This document shows, piece after piece, positions 11,919 to 22,713 of a DNA stretch of 64,000 nucleotides (the first letter of the stretch is position 1; every line of letters begins with the position of its first letter). The DNA comes from Haliclona indistincta (taxonomy: Eukaryota > Porifera > Demospongiae > Haplosclerida > Chalinidae). The stretch is from the NCBI GenBank assembly GCA_964017065.1, contig OZ024791.1, positions 8,411,322 to 8,475,321 of the forward strand. Direction: 5' to 3'. The position numbers and the translations under genes were made by a program. The notes beneath the pieces are model-generated. The model was given only the letters and a program-made list of their open reading frames with translations, was not told the origin of the DNA and made no database searches.

Positions 11919-11927
11919 CCTTTATAA
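11919..11927 (-). promoter_or_regulatory. TATA box of array copy 7
   Basis: TTATAAAGG on the minus strand, 47 bp upstream of the ATG at 11872. Confidence 0.6.
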
Positions 11928-12461
11928 CTGAAAAGTGTTTTGTTTTCACAAGTACTATTTTCAGTTTTCATGCTTGTTATGTTCACTTCTCTTAGAGAAA
12001 TGAATACTAGAAAAATGTTGACTATTCTTATTAGGAATATTTTATAAACTCATGTAGCTGGGGGGCTGCAAATGCAGAGGTCCAAAAAGAAGTGAAGTAT
12101 GCAAACCTGTCACATGGTCATTGTTTCATTCCTGTCTCAGTTGAATCGACAGGTGTTTTGGACCACACACTTTTTTGTGAAAGACCTTGGAAGAAGAATG
12201 ACTCGTCAGTCGGGGAACGCTAACGCAACCTCATACCTTAAGCACTGCTTATCAATGGCTATTCAACAAGGAAACGGTCTCTCTGTCTTAGGTACTTGTA
12301 ATTTTTTTTACCCCCCTTGCAAAAAACCTGTTTTGTGCATGAGCACAAAAACTTTCATTGATATGTTTTCCTTTCAGTTTCATTGAGTTATGCTGCTCTT
12401 TCACAGAACTAAAGCAGGTACCATTCTCTCCAAATTATAAACAAGAGCATTAGTATTATTA
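11928..12461. other. intergenic, nothing recognised
   Basis: Boundary between the secreted-protein array and the 3' end of DNAAF11. The 95-codon plus-strand frame at 12099-12386 shows no recognisable family and is probably not coding. Confidence 0.4.
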
Positions 12462-12844
12462 TCATATTAATGGTGGTACATCAGGATCATCTATAAATGA
12501 ATCTGTCCTAGTCTCTTTTATGCTAGTAGGAGATGGTGATGATGACGCTGCATTTGGCTGCCTTCTCTGCTTGTCACTTTTGTTGTTCACAATGTCCAGC
12601 AGTGTTGCTGCAGGTTTATTAGGCACCTCAAGCATCTCCCTACCACTGCAGTTACAGTAATATGTACAGGATCAGAGAAACAAGATTCCTCTAACCATCT
12701 TGGGGCATGCACAGTAGCAGGGGCTTGCACAGTAGTAGCAGTAGTTGTGTTAGGCTGAACTGGTGCTTTTGTGAGTGGATTTTTCTTTGGCTTTAAAACA
12801 GGCTTGACCTATTATTGATGTGAGGTGTTTACAACACTTTACTT

Positions 12845-12887
<43 letters not shown>

Positions 12888-13633
12888 TTGGGCATAGTGA
12901 TAACTAAAGCACCAGTAGTCTGTGAGCGACGAGCAGTGCTCTTGTCAGGAGAAACTTCCTCCAGCAGTACTAGCTGAAGCACCTGTGATACAGTGTGAGG
13001 GAAGACAAGTGAATGGGAGAGACAGAGAGAGAGAGATAGTGAGAGAGACTACCTTTCCTCTAATGATGACACGCACATAAGTGGGTTGCACGTCACAGTC
13101 TATTAAAGATGTGTTCATAAATCTGTAGAACATTGCAGTCATGAATACTAAATTCTCAAAGTGAGTATATGAGTACTAACTTGGGGCATGCAACCTCTAG
13201 CACAAACTGGTTATTCTCTTCCTCCTCTATCAGGCTGAACTCATGTCTGAGAGAGCAAGGTCAGATGACTGAACAGACATTGAACACATTCACTCACTTT
13301 CCTTCATTGATGTTCAGTATTTTACCATTTCTCTCCAGCTGTATCACTCGTTTTGGCGGGTCAGCTGATCTGATGAAGTATGACGTATAGACACGGCTAG
13401 TACAGTGTTTAGTACCTTGGTTTTGGTGATGGTTCATTGCGTTTATCAGCAATGTGCTTGTGAGCTGCTGTCCTTGTTTCAGGTGTAAATGGTACGGGCT
13501 TATCCCAGTCGCTGTAGAGAACTGATACTAACAGTGCCCTTCCTCTCTCTTCCCTTCTCTCTCTTCCCTTCTCTCTCCTCCACTTCTCTCTCTTCTCCAA
13601 CACCATCTTCTCTCTTTGCCCTCCTCTCTCTTT

Positions 13634-13694
<61 letters not shown>

Positions 13695-15049
13695 ACACCA
13701 TCTTCTCTCTTTGTCCTCCTCTCTCTCTAACTGTTGTGGCTGACCTTTCATCATCTTCCTCCTTGACCTCATCTTCAGCTGGTTCCAATCCTCTCGCTTC
13801 TCTATGCACGAATACGACAAATCTCATTTCACTCATGATGCATTATTGTTAAGCTACTCAAAGTACTGAGTTCATGGATGAGCTGACCTGGACACATGTG
13901 CATCAGGATCGGTATACCAGCGACGATCATAACATGGTTTGTTCTTTCTTCTAGTCTCTTCCTCTTCTCTCTGTTTCTCCTCTGCCTAGTAATGACTTCA
14001 CTAAAGCGATCCACAGTCACACACCACACTCACTCGCTGCTTCTCATACTGGTCCTGCTGCTCAGAGATGCTGTGCCTCAATTCATCAAGCTTCTGAAGA
14101 AGATATCAAAACCAACTATCATATAAAACACAATTTTAAGTTAATAGTCATGTTACATTGGTTGACTATACGTATGTGTGTGCTATACCTGTGTTGCTAT
14201 GATTCTCTCCGATCTTGTAATCTCCTTCCCGTCGAGCCACTTCAAACTGGGCAGCACAGCTACCACAAACTCTCTGTAGCCCTCGTAATCAGTGCACGGG
14301 TTCCCGGTCAGGTACCTAGAGGAACAGGAATGAGGCTGCTTTACTGACAACAGCTAGCTCCCTCACAGTTCTCTGAAGTGCATGTTGTGTTTCAGAGACT
14401 CCACACTCAACAGATCTCCAACGAAATTCACTGTCAAATCCAACTTCTCCAAACACTCACAACCTTGAGACACTATAATATCACAACACACCACTATACC
14501 ACAGCAGCACCTTCAAGATTCTCTACTCTAGTCACATTGTTCAACGCTAGATTCAAATACTGTAGCTGCTTCATTCTACTGACATTCTCTGTGCATGTTC
14601 AAGAGTAAATGTGATCCACAGTAAAGCAGAGAGAGAGAGAGAGGGGGAGAGAGAGGGAGAGCTTTGACTCACCAATACGAGGAATAAGATTGTTCTGTAG
14701 ATATAATATCTTGAGATTGCGACACCATCTATCAAGATATTCAATCCTATATGTACAGAAGCAATATCAAATTTTCAAAAAGGTGTTGAGTCTGTTGTCT
14801 TGATGATGATGGTATAAGTTCATTAAATACTATATGCATCACATGTGTGTACCTCTCCAAGTCTTGCTGATGTAGTGAGAGCTCCTCTAGTGTTGAGATC
14901 TCACAGTTGTTGTGCTCTGATCTCCTGCGAACAAGATCTTCTGTAACTGCGCATAATAATAAAGAGATCAACTTGTGAATGTATTCTTCAGCAGTGAAGC
15001 TGTGTGACTAATGGTGGCTGCATTATGATCAAAACTTACTTCGAGGCAT
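12462..15049 (-). CDS. DNAAF11: dynein axonemal assembly factor 11 (LRRC6/tilB)
   Basis: Cytoplasmic factor needed to preassemble dynein arms of motile cilia. Exon 1 is only 10 nt (ATG CCT CGA A, 15040-15049); joined to the next exon it gives MPRITEDLV, the conserved start. Leucine-rich repeats follow ([66 protein letters not shown]). The C-terminal CS/p23-like part has [20 protein letters not shown], and the end is DDPDVPPLI before the stop, matching the family's conserved terminus. Introns contain CT microsatellites. It is divergent to ESS2. A motile-cilia gene agrees with a ciliated animal such as a sponge. Confidence 0.92.
12845..12886. repeat. (CT)n microsatellite in DNAAF11 intron
   Basis: Uninterrupted CT dinucleotides between 3' exons of DNAAF11. 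Confidence 0.9.
13639..13692. repeat. (CT)n microsatellite, pyrimidine-rich tract
   Basis: CT repeat inside a wider pyrimidine-rich stretch (about 13540-13735) in the DNAAF11 gene. The serine/leucine ORFs here are repeat artefacts. Part of the wider stretch may encode the charged linker of DNAAF11 on the minus strand (arginine/glutamate-rich). Confidence 0.7.
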
Positions 15050-15225
15050 GTTAGACTGCAAAATTTTGCTTCAGATCAGCCCCTCAGGCAATACACGTTG
15101 CTAGTAGTAACTTCAGTGAACAAGAGGTTAAGTTATTATTTTTAATAGTTTAACCCCATCAACACCGCACGACGTCTTGCTTGCGATCAACTTCTCCATC
15201 TTTCTATCGTTTTCTCTCAGCTGTT
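15050..15225. promoter_or_regulatory. bidirectional promoter DNAAF11/ESS2
   Basis: 176 bp separate the divergent start codons of DNAAF11 (minus) and ESS2 (plus). No TATA box was seen. Shared promoter function is inferred from the geometry. Confidence 0.55.
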
Positions 15226-16791
15226 ATGATGGACACGCCGTCTGAATACAACAAACAGGTAGCCGTGAGGCCGAAGCCAGGCGCCGTCGCGTTACCAGGA
15301 CAATTCAAGAGACCAAAACCAGTCAAAAAAGTGCTGGAAGAGGAGGAGTTCACAGAGGTAGGACAACCCCCTCATCTCTTGCACACTAAACTGACTGTGG
15401 TATAGGCAATGGCGAAGATTATTCGTAGAGACTTCTTTCCTGAGGTACCGAAGCTCCAGGCCCAGCTAGCCTACCTAGAGGCTACTGATAGCAATGATCT
15501 AGATAAGCTGAGAGAGATATCAGAGCGGTTTGCAGCTAACAATGACACCACTCCAGCAGTAGCAGCTACTGGTAACACAACACAGTGTATTTGAACTAAT
15601 ATTATCATAGTCCTTTCATTAGCTGCTACTCCAAGTACGTTTGAAACTCCTCTTGGAGAAAGAATGGGAGAGAAGAGACCAGAGGAGCTTACAGGAGATG
15701 GTGAGGGACCTTCATCACCAAAGCGCCCCAAGCCTGAGGAAGCCAAGAGTCTGGATGCTTTCTTCTCTCAGTATCACAGCGAAGATGACGCCTCTTTTAC
15801 AGACATTATGGAGAAATCCAAACAGCAACACAGAGCGCGATATGCCTGGATGTACGATAAAGATGACCCATCTGTTCCAGCTCTGGAGGCGCCACAGCAA
15901 AAACTAGCTATAACAGGTGGGAAAGAGGAAGGAGAAGAAGGGCTGAAGCACGGCGAGATAGCAATGTGGAAATACACAGCTCGTAACTCGTTGATGTATA
16001 TACCAGATGGAGTGGAGGATTCGTTGAGTGAGAAACTAGCTAAAGGAGAACAGAGAGTGATACGGCACGCTAACACAAGATTGCCTCGGGAGTTCCTCAA
16101 GCAACAGTTAGTGGCTGCTCGAGGAGAGGCGCAGGGCAAGGGGGACACTAGACCCACCGCCAAGGACAAGGTGGGAGTGGATGGAAAACTAGTCATCCCA
16201 TCGGAATCCCCTCAAGTGAACGGGTACGGCTTCTTGACCACGCCCCAGATACACCCAGGTAGGACGCTATGTACGAGCTAGTTCAATTATCATATTCTTT
16301 GCTCAGGCATTGATGCATCTCCTCTCATGACGTGGGGAACTGTTGACAGCACACCAATGAGGCTAGATGGTGATGTCACAGCAACTCCCGGGCCTGTCTT
16401 CAAGATACCCAAGGTCTCCAAGCGTGATGAAATCGGTCACAGATTAGCTGAGAATGCGGTCAAGTCACAGAGAGACAAGAAGAAGGCAGCTCTTGCTCAG
16501 GCGTCTTCATCTCTTCGTCGTTCCATCGGTAACTCACCTTCAACTACTTCTGAGAGATTACAGAGTCTCTCTCCCGCTGCACGCAAGCTCATCAACAGAG
16601 CTTCTCCTTCTCCTCGTATTCTTGGTGGTACGGATAAGTCACTGCGTGCCAGCTACACACCCTCACACTCTCCCTCACTAACTCCACAACACACTCCTAA
16701 CCATCAGTCAAAGAGTACGCCCAAACGGAAGCAGTCTGGTAGTCAGACTCCATCACTGACAGACAATCTGCTCAACATAAAATCTGTGTAA
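15226..16791 (+). CDS. ESS2: splicing factor ESS2 (DGCR14 homolog)
   Basis: Nuclear protein associated with the spliceosome C complex. Four exons read cleanly: 15226-15357, 15406-15571, 15623-16258 and 16307-16791, all with GT/AG introns of 48-51 bp. Family landmarks: LEEEEFTEAMAKIIRRDFFP near the N terminus, AATPSTFETPLGE, LDAFFSQYHSEDDASF, RARYAWMYD, WKYTARNSLMYIPDGV, GYGFLTTPQIHPG, SPLMTWGTVDSTP and the C-terminal RASYTPSHSPS and SLTDNLL. The start could be 15226 or the adjacent ATG at 15229. Upstream TTG-initiated extension is not supported. Total is about 470 residues, typical of the family. Confidence 0.95.
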
Positions 16792-16873
16792 AAATTATTT
16801 TAATATCGTACAATAAGGTTACACCCAGACAAAATAGGCGTTATCGGGCGTTATGCTTTAGACAGCTGCTGTC

Positions 16874-17538
16874 ATGGCTAGACGTAGTGCGGGAGGCTGC
16901 TCATCCGCTCTCCTTGCCGGTGGGTTCCGAAGGGGACAGGAAAATTTCGCCGACTTCCTCGAATATGTCAACCAATACTGGGAAAACGCTGTGCAAGACG
17001 AAGTACTGCCAGAACCAAGCGAGGAACAGGACTGGAAAGTTTGGCTAGTGAAGCCAAGCTCTTGGTTCAAGCATCACTCTTTGGTTTTTGAATCGATAGA
17101 CCTGGGTGGTTCGTTTACTGTGGAACTAGTGGTGGACATGAGCACGAATACAGTTACTCCGATGTCACGGCTATTCGATCGGAATGAGTACAGTCAACTC
17201 AATTACACCCATCTTGGAAACGTCCCATCAACCACTGCGAATTCATTGTTTGCAACTGCTCTGGACTGTCTTGAGAAGTTTGGAGACTACAGTCAAGTTA
17301 GCAACAACTGCCAGGACTTCTGCAAGGTAATTATAATGCTCCTGTGATTAGCTAGTTTCTAATTTGTACTTATTAGCAAGTGGCAGGAAAGTACGGATTG
17401 GACACAGGATGGACCGATACTGATAAAGCAATTGGAACCGGTCTTACTTTGGGAGCAGTTGGTTTAGGTATAGCTGCTATTGCAGCTGGTCTTTGGTGGG
17501 GTTCAGGATCAGAGAAGAAAGATGATAAAAAGAAGTGA
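16874..17538 (+). CDS. LRAT-like (H...NNCQ) membrane-anchored protein A
   Basis: Two exons (16874-17326, 17377-17538) give a 204-residue product. The middle has KHHSLVFES followed by a GGSFTVELVV strand, and later SNNCQDFCK. A histidine strand motif followed by N-C-Q-x-F/Y-C is the layout of LRAT-type permuted papain-fold acyltransferases/thiolesterases, so H (about 74) and C (about 148) are candidate catalytic residues; this is inference. The intron lies right after the NNCQDFCK codons. The C terminus has GLDTGWTDTD, then a hydrophobic segment (LGAVGLGIAAIAAGLWW) and a lysine-rich tail, so a tail-anchored protein is likely. It starts 83 bp after the ESS2 stop. Paralog of gene B at 18301. Confidence 0.6.
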
Positions 17539-18198
17539 CTAACAATAACAACGATCTAATTTACTTTCATGAGCACGTGTATGAGCACGTATTATTCATT
17601 ATGCAATAATAATTATAAGCCACGCCTCTCTACATTCCAAAATGGCTGTCGTGTCATCTTGTGAGGATCCACGATCTAATTTACATTCATGAGCACGTGT
17701 TTGTGTTATTACATGCATGTACAGTTATAATTATTATTATTACAGTTAACTTTCGTTTAATTACTATCTACACTAGACTAGTGATCCTTTTCATAGACTG
17801 CAACATGCTCTTCTTACAGCCATTCTATGCATCGCCATAATCAAACTACATGTATGTCATCTCAATGCTTAAATTGAGCAGATTTTGTTCAACTACATGT
17901 ATGTTCATGACAAATCTGATTGGTGGCAATGTTTACTAGTCTAACACTAGACACTTGCCATTCAATAATTATCAGTAGGCATGGAGAGGTCAGCTGCTAG
18001 ACTAGAAGCTACAAGAACAGAAGTCAGAACACTAAACAAAATAATGTTGACCACACCCATCAGTGTGATAAGGGTAGCTAGCAGACCTCTCTATTGCAGC
18101 CATATGCTCGAGTCCCGATCAAAATCTGTACAAAAATGATTAATTTTACTATCTATCGACTTGCCTAGTGCGGCCCTGTCTAATGCATCGGTACGGCT
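17539..18198. other. intergenic with a fossil of the TRAF gene 5' end
   Basis: Bases 17578-17670 match the promoter and first codons of the TRAF-like gene at 19466-19555 (GAGCACGTATTATTCATTATG, then CCACGCCTCT and ATGGCTGTCG). The copied frame stops after about 12 codons. The rest (17680-18198) shows no exon. Confidence 0.75.
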
Positions 18199-18272
18199 GT
18201 ATCATGGACGGATGTCATCATAGATCTTTAACCGTAGTTAAAGATCTATGATGTCATCGTCATCCATGATAC
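18199..18272. repeat. long near-perfect hairpin upstream of gene B
   Basis: Inverted repeat with arms of about 34-36 bp (GTATCATGGA...TAGATCTTTAAC and its complement) around a 4-base CGTA loop. It ends 28 bp before the start codon of gene B, so it may lie in the promoter or 5' UTR. Confidence 0.85.
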
Positions 18273-18300
18273 GTGGTTCGTTCACTATAATTGTAGTACG

Positions 18301-19042
18301 ATGGCGATGGCAAGTTCCAATCCGTTTTTGTCTGCTACTGGTTTTCGAATGGACCGGCCGGGCTATAGAGAGTTCATGGAACATGTTCAGAGGTACTGGA
18401 CTAATGCAATGAGCGATGGTGAATTGCCCGACCCACTCAAAGTAGAGAGATGGACTGTTCGGCTAGCAAAACCAGAACGTTTGTTTCAACACCATTCCCT
18501 GATTCTTCAGTCTACTAGTCGTGGTGGTTTCTTTACCATGGAGCTTTTCGTGGTTGAAGTTGGCTTCTCGAGCAAAGTGGTGAAGCCAAAATCACGCCAA
18601 TTTGATCCTGAAAATCCACCATGTGCCTTAGAAACGACCAATATTGGAAGCATAACATGCACCGCGCTGGACTTCTTTAAAAGAGCACTGCGTTGTCTCG
18701 AGAACTTTGGTGATTACAACAAGGCCACCAACAACTGCCAGCATTACTGCAAGGTGATCAAATTAACGATGATTGGGGCATAAAATTAATTACAGGGGCC
18801 ATAAGAGAGTATAATTATTATTATTATTATTATAGAAACTGGCAGCTGAATATGGATTGAACACAGGATGGACTGACACTGGGAAAGCTGTGGCAGCTGT
18901 TGGAGTAGGTGTTGGTGTGCTTGGTCTAGTTGCTGCAGGTCTTGCAGGTCTTGCTGCTGCTTGGAAAAGTGATAAGCAGGAGGAAGATGATTGTTCCAAT
19001 GATGATTGTTTCGATGATGATTATTTCGACTATGATAGCTAG
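18301..19042 (+). CDS. LRAT-like (H...NNCQ) membrane-anchored protein B
   Basis: Paralog of protein A with the same gene structure: exon 1 18301-18753 and exon 2 18836-19042, 219 residues. It has YREFMEHVQRYWTNAM near the start (A has ADFLEYVNQYWENAV), QHHSLILQS with GGFFTMELFVVEV, and TNNCQHYCK at the exon junction, then GLNTGWTDTG and a glycine/alanine/valine hydrophobic segment (VGVGVGVLGLVAAGLAGL), ending in an acidic Asp-rich tail rather than the basic tail of A. The two H and C candidates are both retained. Function unknown; an LRAT-like fold is inferred. Confidence 0.6.
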
Positions 19043-19293
19043 TATGTCCAAAAGTGCTTAGTACATGTATTATTCCAACTCCACTCATTACTATTGTCCT
19101 CTTGCTATTGTAATGACAATTAAGCCACGCCTCCTAAACTCAATGCAGGGAGGGTTCTTGTAACGAGTTCATGGAACCGGAAATATAAACAATGACCTAT
19201 CAAATCACAGCTGTCAACTCACTTACTCCAGGGATTGCACCCATCTTAGATCTGGCTCATCAACCACTTGCAATAATTTATATTTGTTGTTCA

Positions 19294-19465
19294 CAACTGC
19301 TCTGGACTGTCTTGAGAAGTTTAGAGACTACAGTCAAGTTAGCAACAACTGCCAGGACTTCTGCAAGGTAATTATAATGCTCCCGTGATTAGCTAGTTCC
19401 TCATTAATTTTTGTATTTATTATTAGCAAATGGCAGGAAAGTACGGATTGGATACAGGATTTACA
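19294..19465 (+). pseudogene. fragment of LRAT-like gene A
   Basis: Duplicate of 17252-17410: the end of exon 1 (LEKF...DYSQVSNNCQDFC), the intron with its GTAATTATAATGCTC donor side, and the first codons of exon 2 (MAGKYGLDTG). It then jumps directly into the TRAF-gene promoter. No start, no 3' end. Confidence 0.85.
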
Positions 19466-19529
19466 TTCATGAGCACGTATTATTCATTATGCAATAATAA
19501 TTATAAGCCACGCCTCTCAACATTCCAAA

Positions 19530-21200
19530 ATGGCTGTCGAGTCATCTCGTGAGGAGGGTGGCTATGACTGCCAGCTAGTGGGAGATGTGGAGAAGAACGT
19601 ACACTGTACGTTCTGTCTGCAGGTATTCAAGGACCCGCAGATGCTGACCTGCTGCCAGAATCACTTCTGTCGTTCGTGTATCGAAAAGTTACGTCGGGAG
19701 GGCGTCAACACGTGTCCGATCTGTCGCAAGACTCACTCACCGCAGCTGCGAGCATCTCCTAGTCGCGCCATGAAAGAATTTGTAGACACGTTGTGGGTAT
19801 TTTGTCGTCACAGGGACAACGGTTGCCCGTGGAACGGAGAGCTGCGATTTTTCCACCAGCATCTCCACCCTTCTCTGCCCATCCCTAATGCTGGCTGTCC
19901 GTTCCAAGAGGTCACGTGTACGTATCGTTGCGGCAAGAAGATGCCTCGATGGCAGATCCAACAGCATCAGATGGATCAATGTCACAAGCGACCACTCATT
20001 CTGCGTCTCGGAGAGTTAGAACAAAAAATGACTACCAAGCTGAAGACTAGTGATGGCAGCAGCTCACAGGACAGTCAGAAGAAGCGAGATGGTGAGATAC
20101 AGCGACAGCTGTCGGCAGTGAAGAAACAGATAAAAGACGAGATAGAGGCTTATAAAGAGGAGGTCTCTGTTGATTGCCTTCGACTGAGAGAGAAGATCAA
20201 TGCCCAGGAAGCCAAGCTGAGGGACCTGAAGCCTAAAACAGATCAGTTCCGTGAGATACATCACGAACTGGACCAGCTGCGTGGGGAGCTGCACTCCATG
20301 AGGCAGCAGCTATCATCAATCAGCAAGCAACAATCTGAACCACCTCCTCCTCCACTGCCTCCACCGAAAACAGTTATTTCGGCTCCAAACTGCAGCTGTC
20401 CCAAGCTGAAGGAAGAGGTGTATAAGGCTGCTCAAGAATCCCGCCAACAAGTTGAACAACTGCGTCGAGAGTTCAACAATGTCAAATCAAGGATTAATAC
20501 CAATGCACTGCACGAGCGCTCGCACTCTAAGCCAAAACCAGCTGCTAACTTTAAACAAGAGTTGGAACAGATGAGGAAGCACGTTGACCAGGAGATAGAG
20601 AAGACCAGACAGGAAATACAGCAGGAGAAGGCGTACCTTTACCGAGAGAGAATGGAGTTGGAGCAGAAAATAGCAACATACCAGCCTCGATATATTGCTG
20701 ATAAGATCCTAGCCAATGCTGCTTTCCCTCCGCTGGTCGTGATCCAGAAGGACGTGTGGGGCTCCTATGAGTACCAGGACCTCCTGAAGTTGATGAGGAA
20801 ATCACACCAGCGCTACATTGTGGTTGAGGTTAGCTCTGTATACTCTTGTACATGTTTGGATACTCAATGCATTTCTACAGATCGGTTTGGCGGCTGCTCT
20901 ACTCGTATTTTTCCTTGCATTTCTGTTGTACGCCCATCAAACTACCAACTCAAGTGGAGGTCTAAAAGGTGACGTGATTTCATATTTCTTTTCTCTCTCT
21001 CTCTCATCAATTTTTCACTCTTATTATCAGAATGCTCTGTCTTGCGAAATTCATTTGTGAAACTGCGAGCGAGAGTGAAGCGGTTAGAAGGTACACAGGT
21101 TCCACCAGTAGACCAATGACCCACTCACCAATGTCTCTCTATAGCACAACCAACATCAGTCAAATTATCGGAACACACTATTAGCAGTGAGTTGATGAGG

Positions 21201-21258
<58 letters not shown>

Positions 21259-22338
21259 CCTGACACTGGTTTTATAGGGCTCAAACTGACCTTGTTAGGA
21301 TTACAGACTTCAAACGTGCTCACTAATACAAGAGTTGATGGTATGTCTGTGTAGTTAGTAATTCACTGTGTGAGCTTGTCTGTAGATTTATGGTCCACTG
21401 TTAGTGCTTTGAAGTATACAAAGAAGGCTGAGACTAGATCCAGCCTAGTCTTACCAGGCTCAGGTATGGCTCATTCTCTTGCAGTGTATCATTCATGACC
21501 GTGCTGCACTACAGGAACTGAACTCATCACACATTTATTTTCTGAGGACAAGACGTGTTTACCGTCAGACAATCCCATTCTCCAGTCTTCATTGCATGAT
21601 GCTCATGAAGGTGTCAGTCGCCAATCTTCTTCACTAGACTCTGCTAGTCAGCCAAGCCACCGTGAGAATTTTGTTGTTGAAACTTCTTCTGTTTCTTCTG
21701 TGGTAGCGGCATCAGCTACAGAGGTGGATCGTCTTGCTATCTTAGCGTCACCAGCGCTTGCTATGTTTCCCACTAACACTCCATCTGTAGTGCCCCCGGT
21801 CCACTCCACTAACTCTCTCCCTCACCCAATGACCCCACTCATCCAGAAGGTGTGGGAGTTTATGCGTCTGCTGCCTCCTCTGGACTTCATCATTGCTAAT
21901 GTTGATGATTACGTTGAAACTGGTACTATTTGGCAGACTGAGCGATTCTACACCGGTAAAATGGGTTATTCAATGAGCTTGACAGCCACCATTGATCAGA
22001 TGGGACCCAATGAAGAGGAGGACACGTACCTGTCAGTGTATGTGTACCTCCGCAAAGGAAACTATGATGATGAGTTGAAATGGCCGTTCACTGGGTACGT
22101 GATCCTCCAGATGGTGAATTGGGAAGATGAGCACAGCCATCTTGAATGGACAATCAGGTTTACCGGTCATGGAGCTGCCTGTGCACGAGTGATCGGTGGA
22201 GAGAGGGCAGAACAGGGGACAGGGCTGGAGAATTTCATATCACTGGCTGAGTTGAAACGAGAACGTGATGGAGTGCGTTTCTGGAGGAAAGATGAAGACT
22301 CTATTAAACTACGGATTCAAAACATAATCCATCCTTGA
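19530..22338 (+). CDS. TRAF-like RING/coiled-coil/TM/MATH protein
   Basis: Candidate membrane-bound TRAF-type E3 ligase or adaptor. Exon 1 (19530-20828) encodes a RING finger (CTFCLQVF...CCQNHFCRSC...CPICRK), a TRAF-type zinc finger (NGCPWNGELRFFHQH...GCPFQEVTC...H..DQC) and a long coiled coil with a proline run. Exon 2 (20881-20968) encodes a transmembrane helix (IGLAAALLVFFLAFLLY). Short exons follow (21031-21090, 21145 onward and others). The last exon (from about 21514) encodes a TRAF/MATH domain (FYTGKMGYSMSL, YLSVYVYLRKGNYDDELKWP, FISLAELK). Classical TRAFs have no membrane span between coiled coil and MATH. ATG at 19530 is supported by a duplicated copy of the same promoter and start region at 17578-17670. 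Confidence 0.8.
21209..21256. repeat. (TG)n microsatellite in TRAF intron
   Basis: Uninterrupted TG dinucleotides between two short exons of the TRAF-like gene. Confidence 0.9.
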
Positions 22339-22490
22339 ACACACAGAGAACATCACTACACACCCTTGAACACACAGAGAACATCACTACACACCCTTGA
22401 ACACACGGAGAACATCACTACACACCCTTGAACACACAGAGAGTATCACTACACACACCCTTGAACACACAGAGAGACCATTACTACACA
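22339..22490. repeat. about 33-bp minisatellite after the TRAF stop
   Basis: Four to five tandem copies of a unit containing ACACCCTTGAACACACAGAG and ACATCACTAC, starting at the stop codon of the TRAF-like gene, so probably transcribed as 3' UTR. Confidence 0.85.
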
Positions 22491-22713
22491 CACGTCTAGT
22501 CAGTATTGTTGAGTTACATATTCATGAACCAAGCCATATCCACATTGACCTGTCTACCAACACTACTGAACCAAGCTCAAGCTGCATGCTCTGTTAGTGC
22601 TGTGTTGTTCAGTTATCATTGAATTTGTCTATCTACTACATTTGTAATAAAACACAATGTGTGTCAGTTTCCTCTACAGCTATATTAGTGTGTGGAGCAT
22701 GTGTCAGACATCT

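Noticed and set aside
13489..13743. Leucine/serine-rich plus-strand frames
   Set aside because: Product of the CT microsatellite inside DNAAF11.
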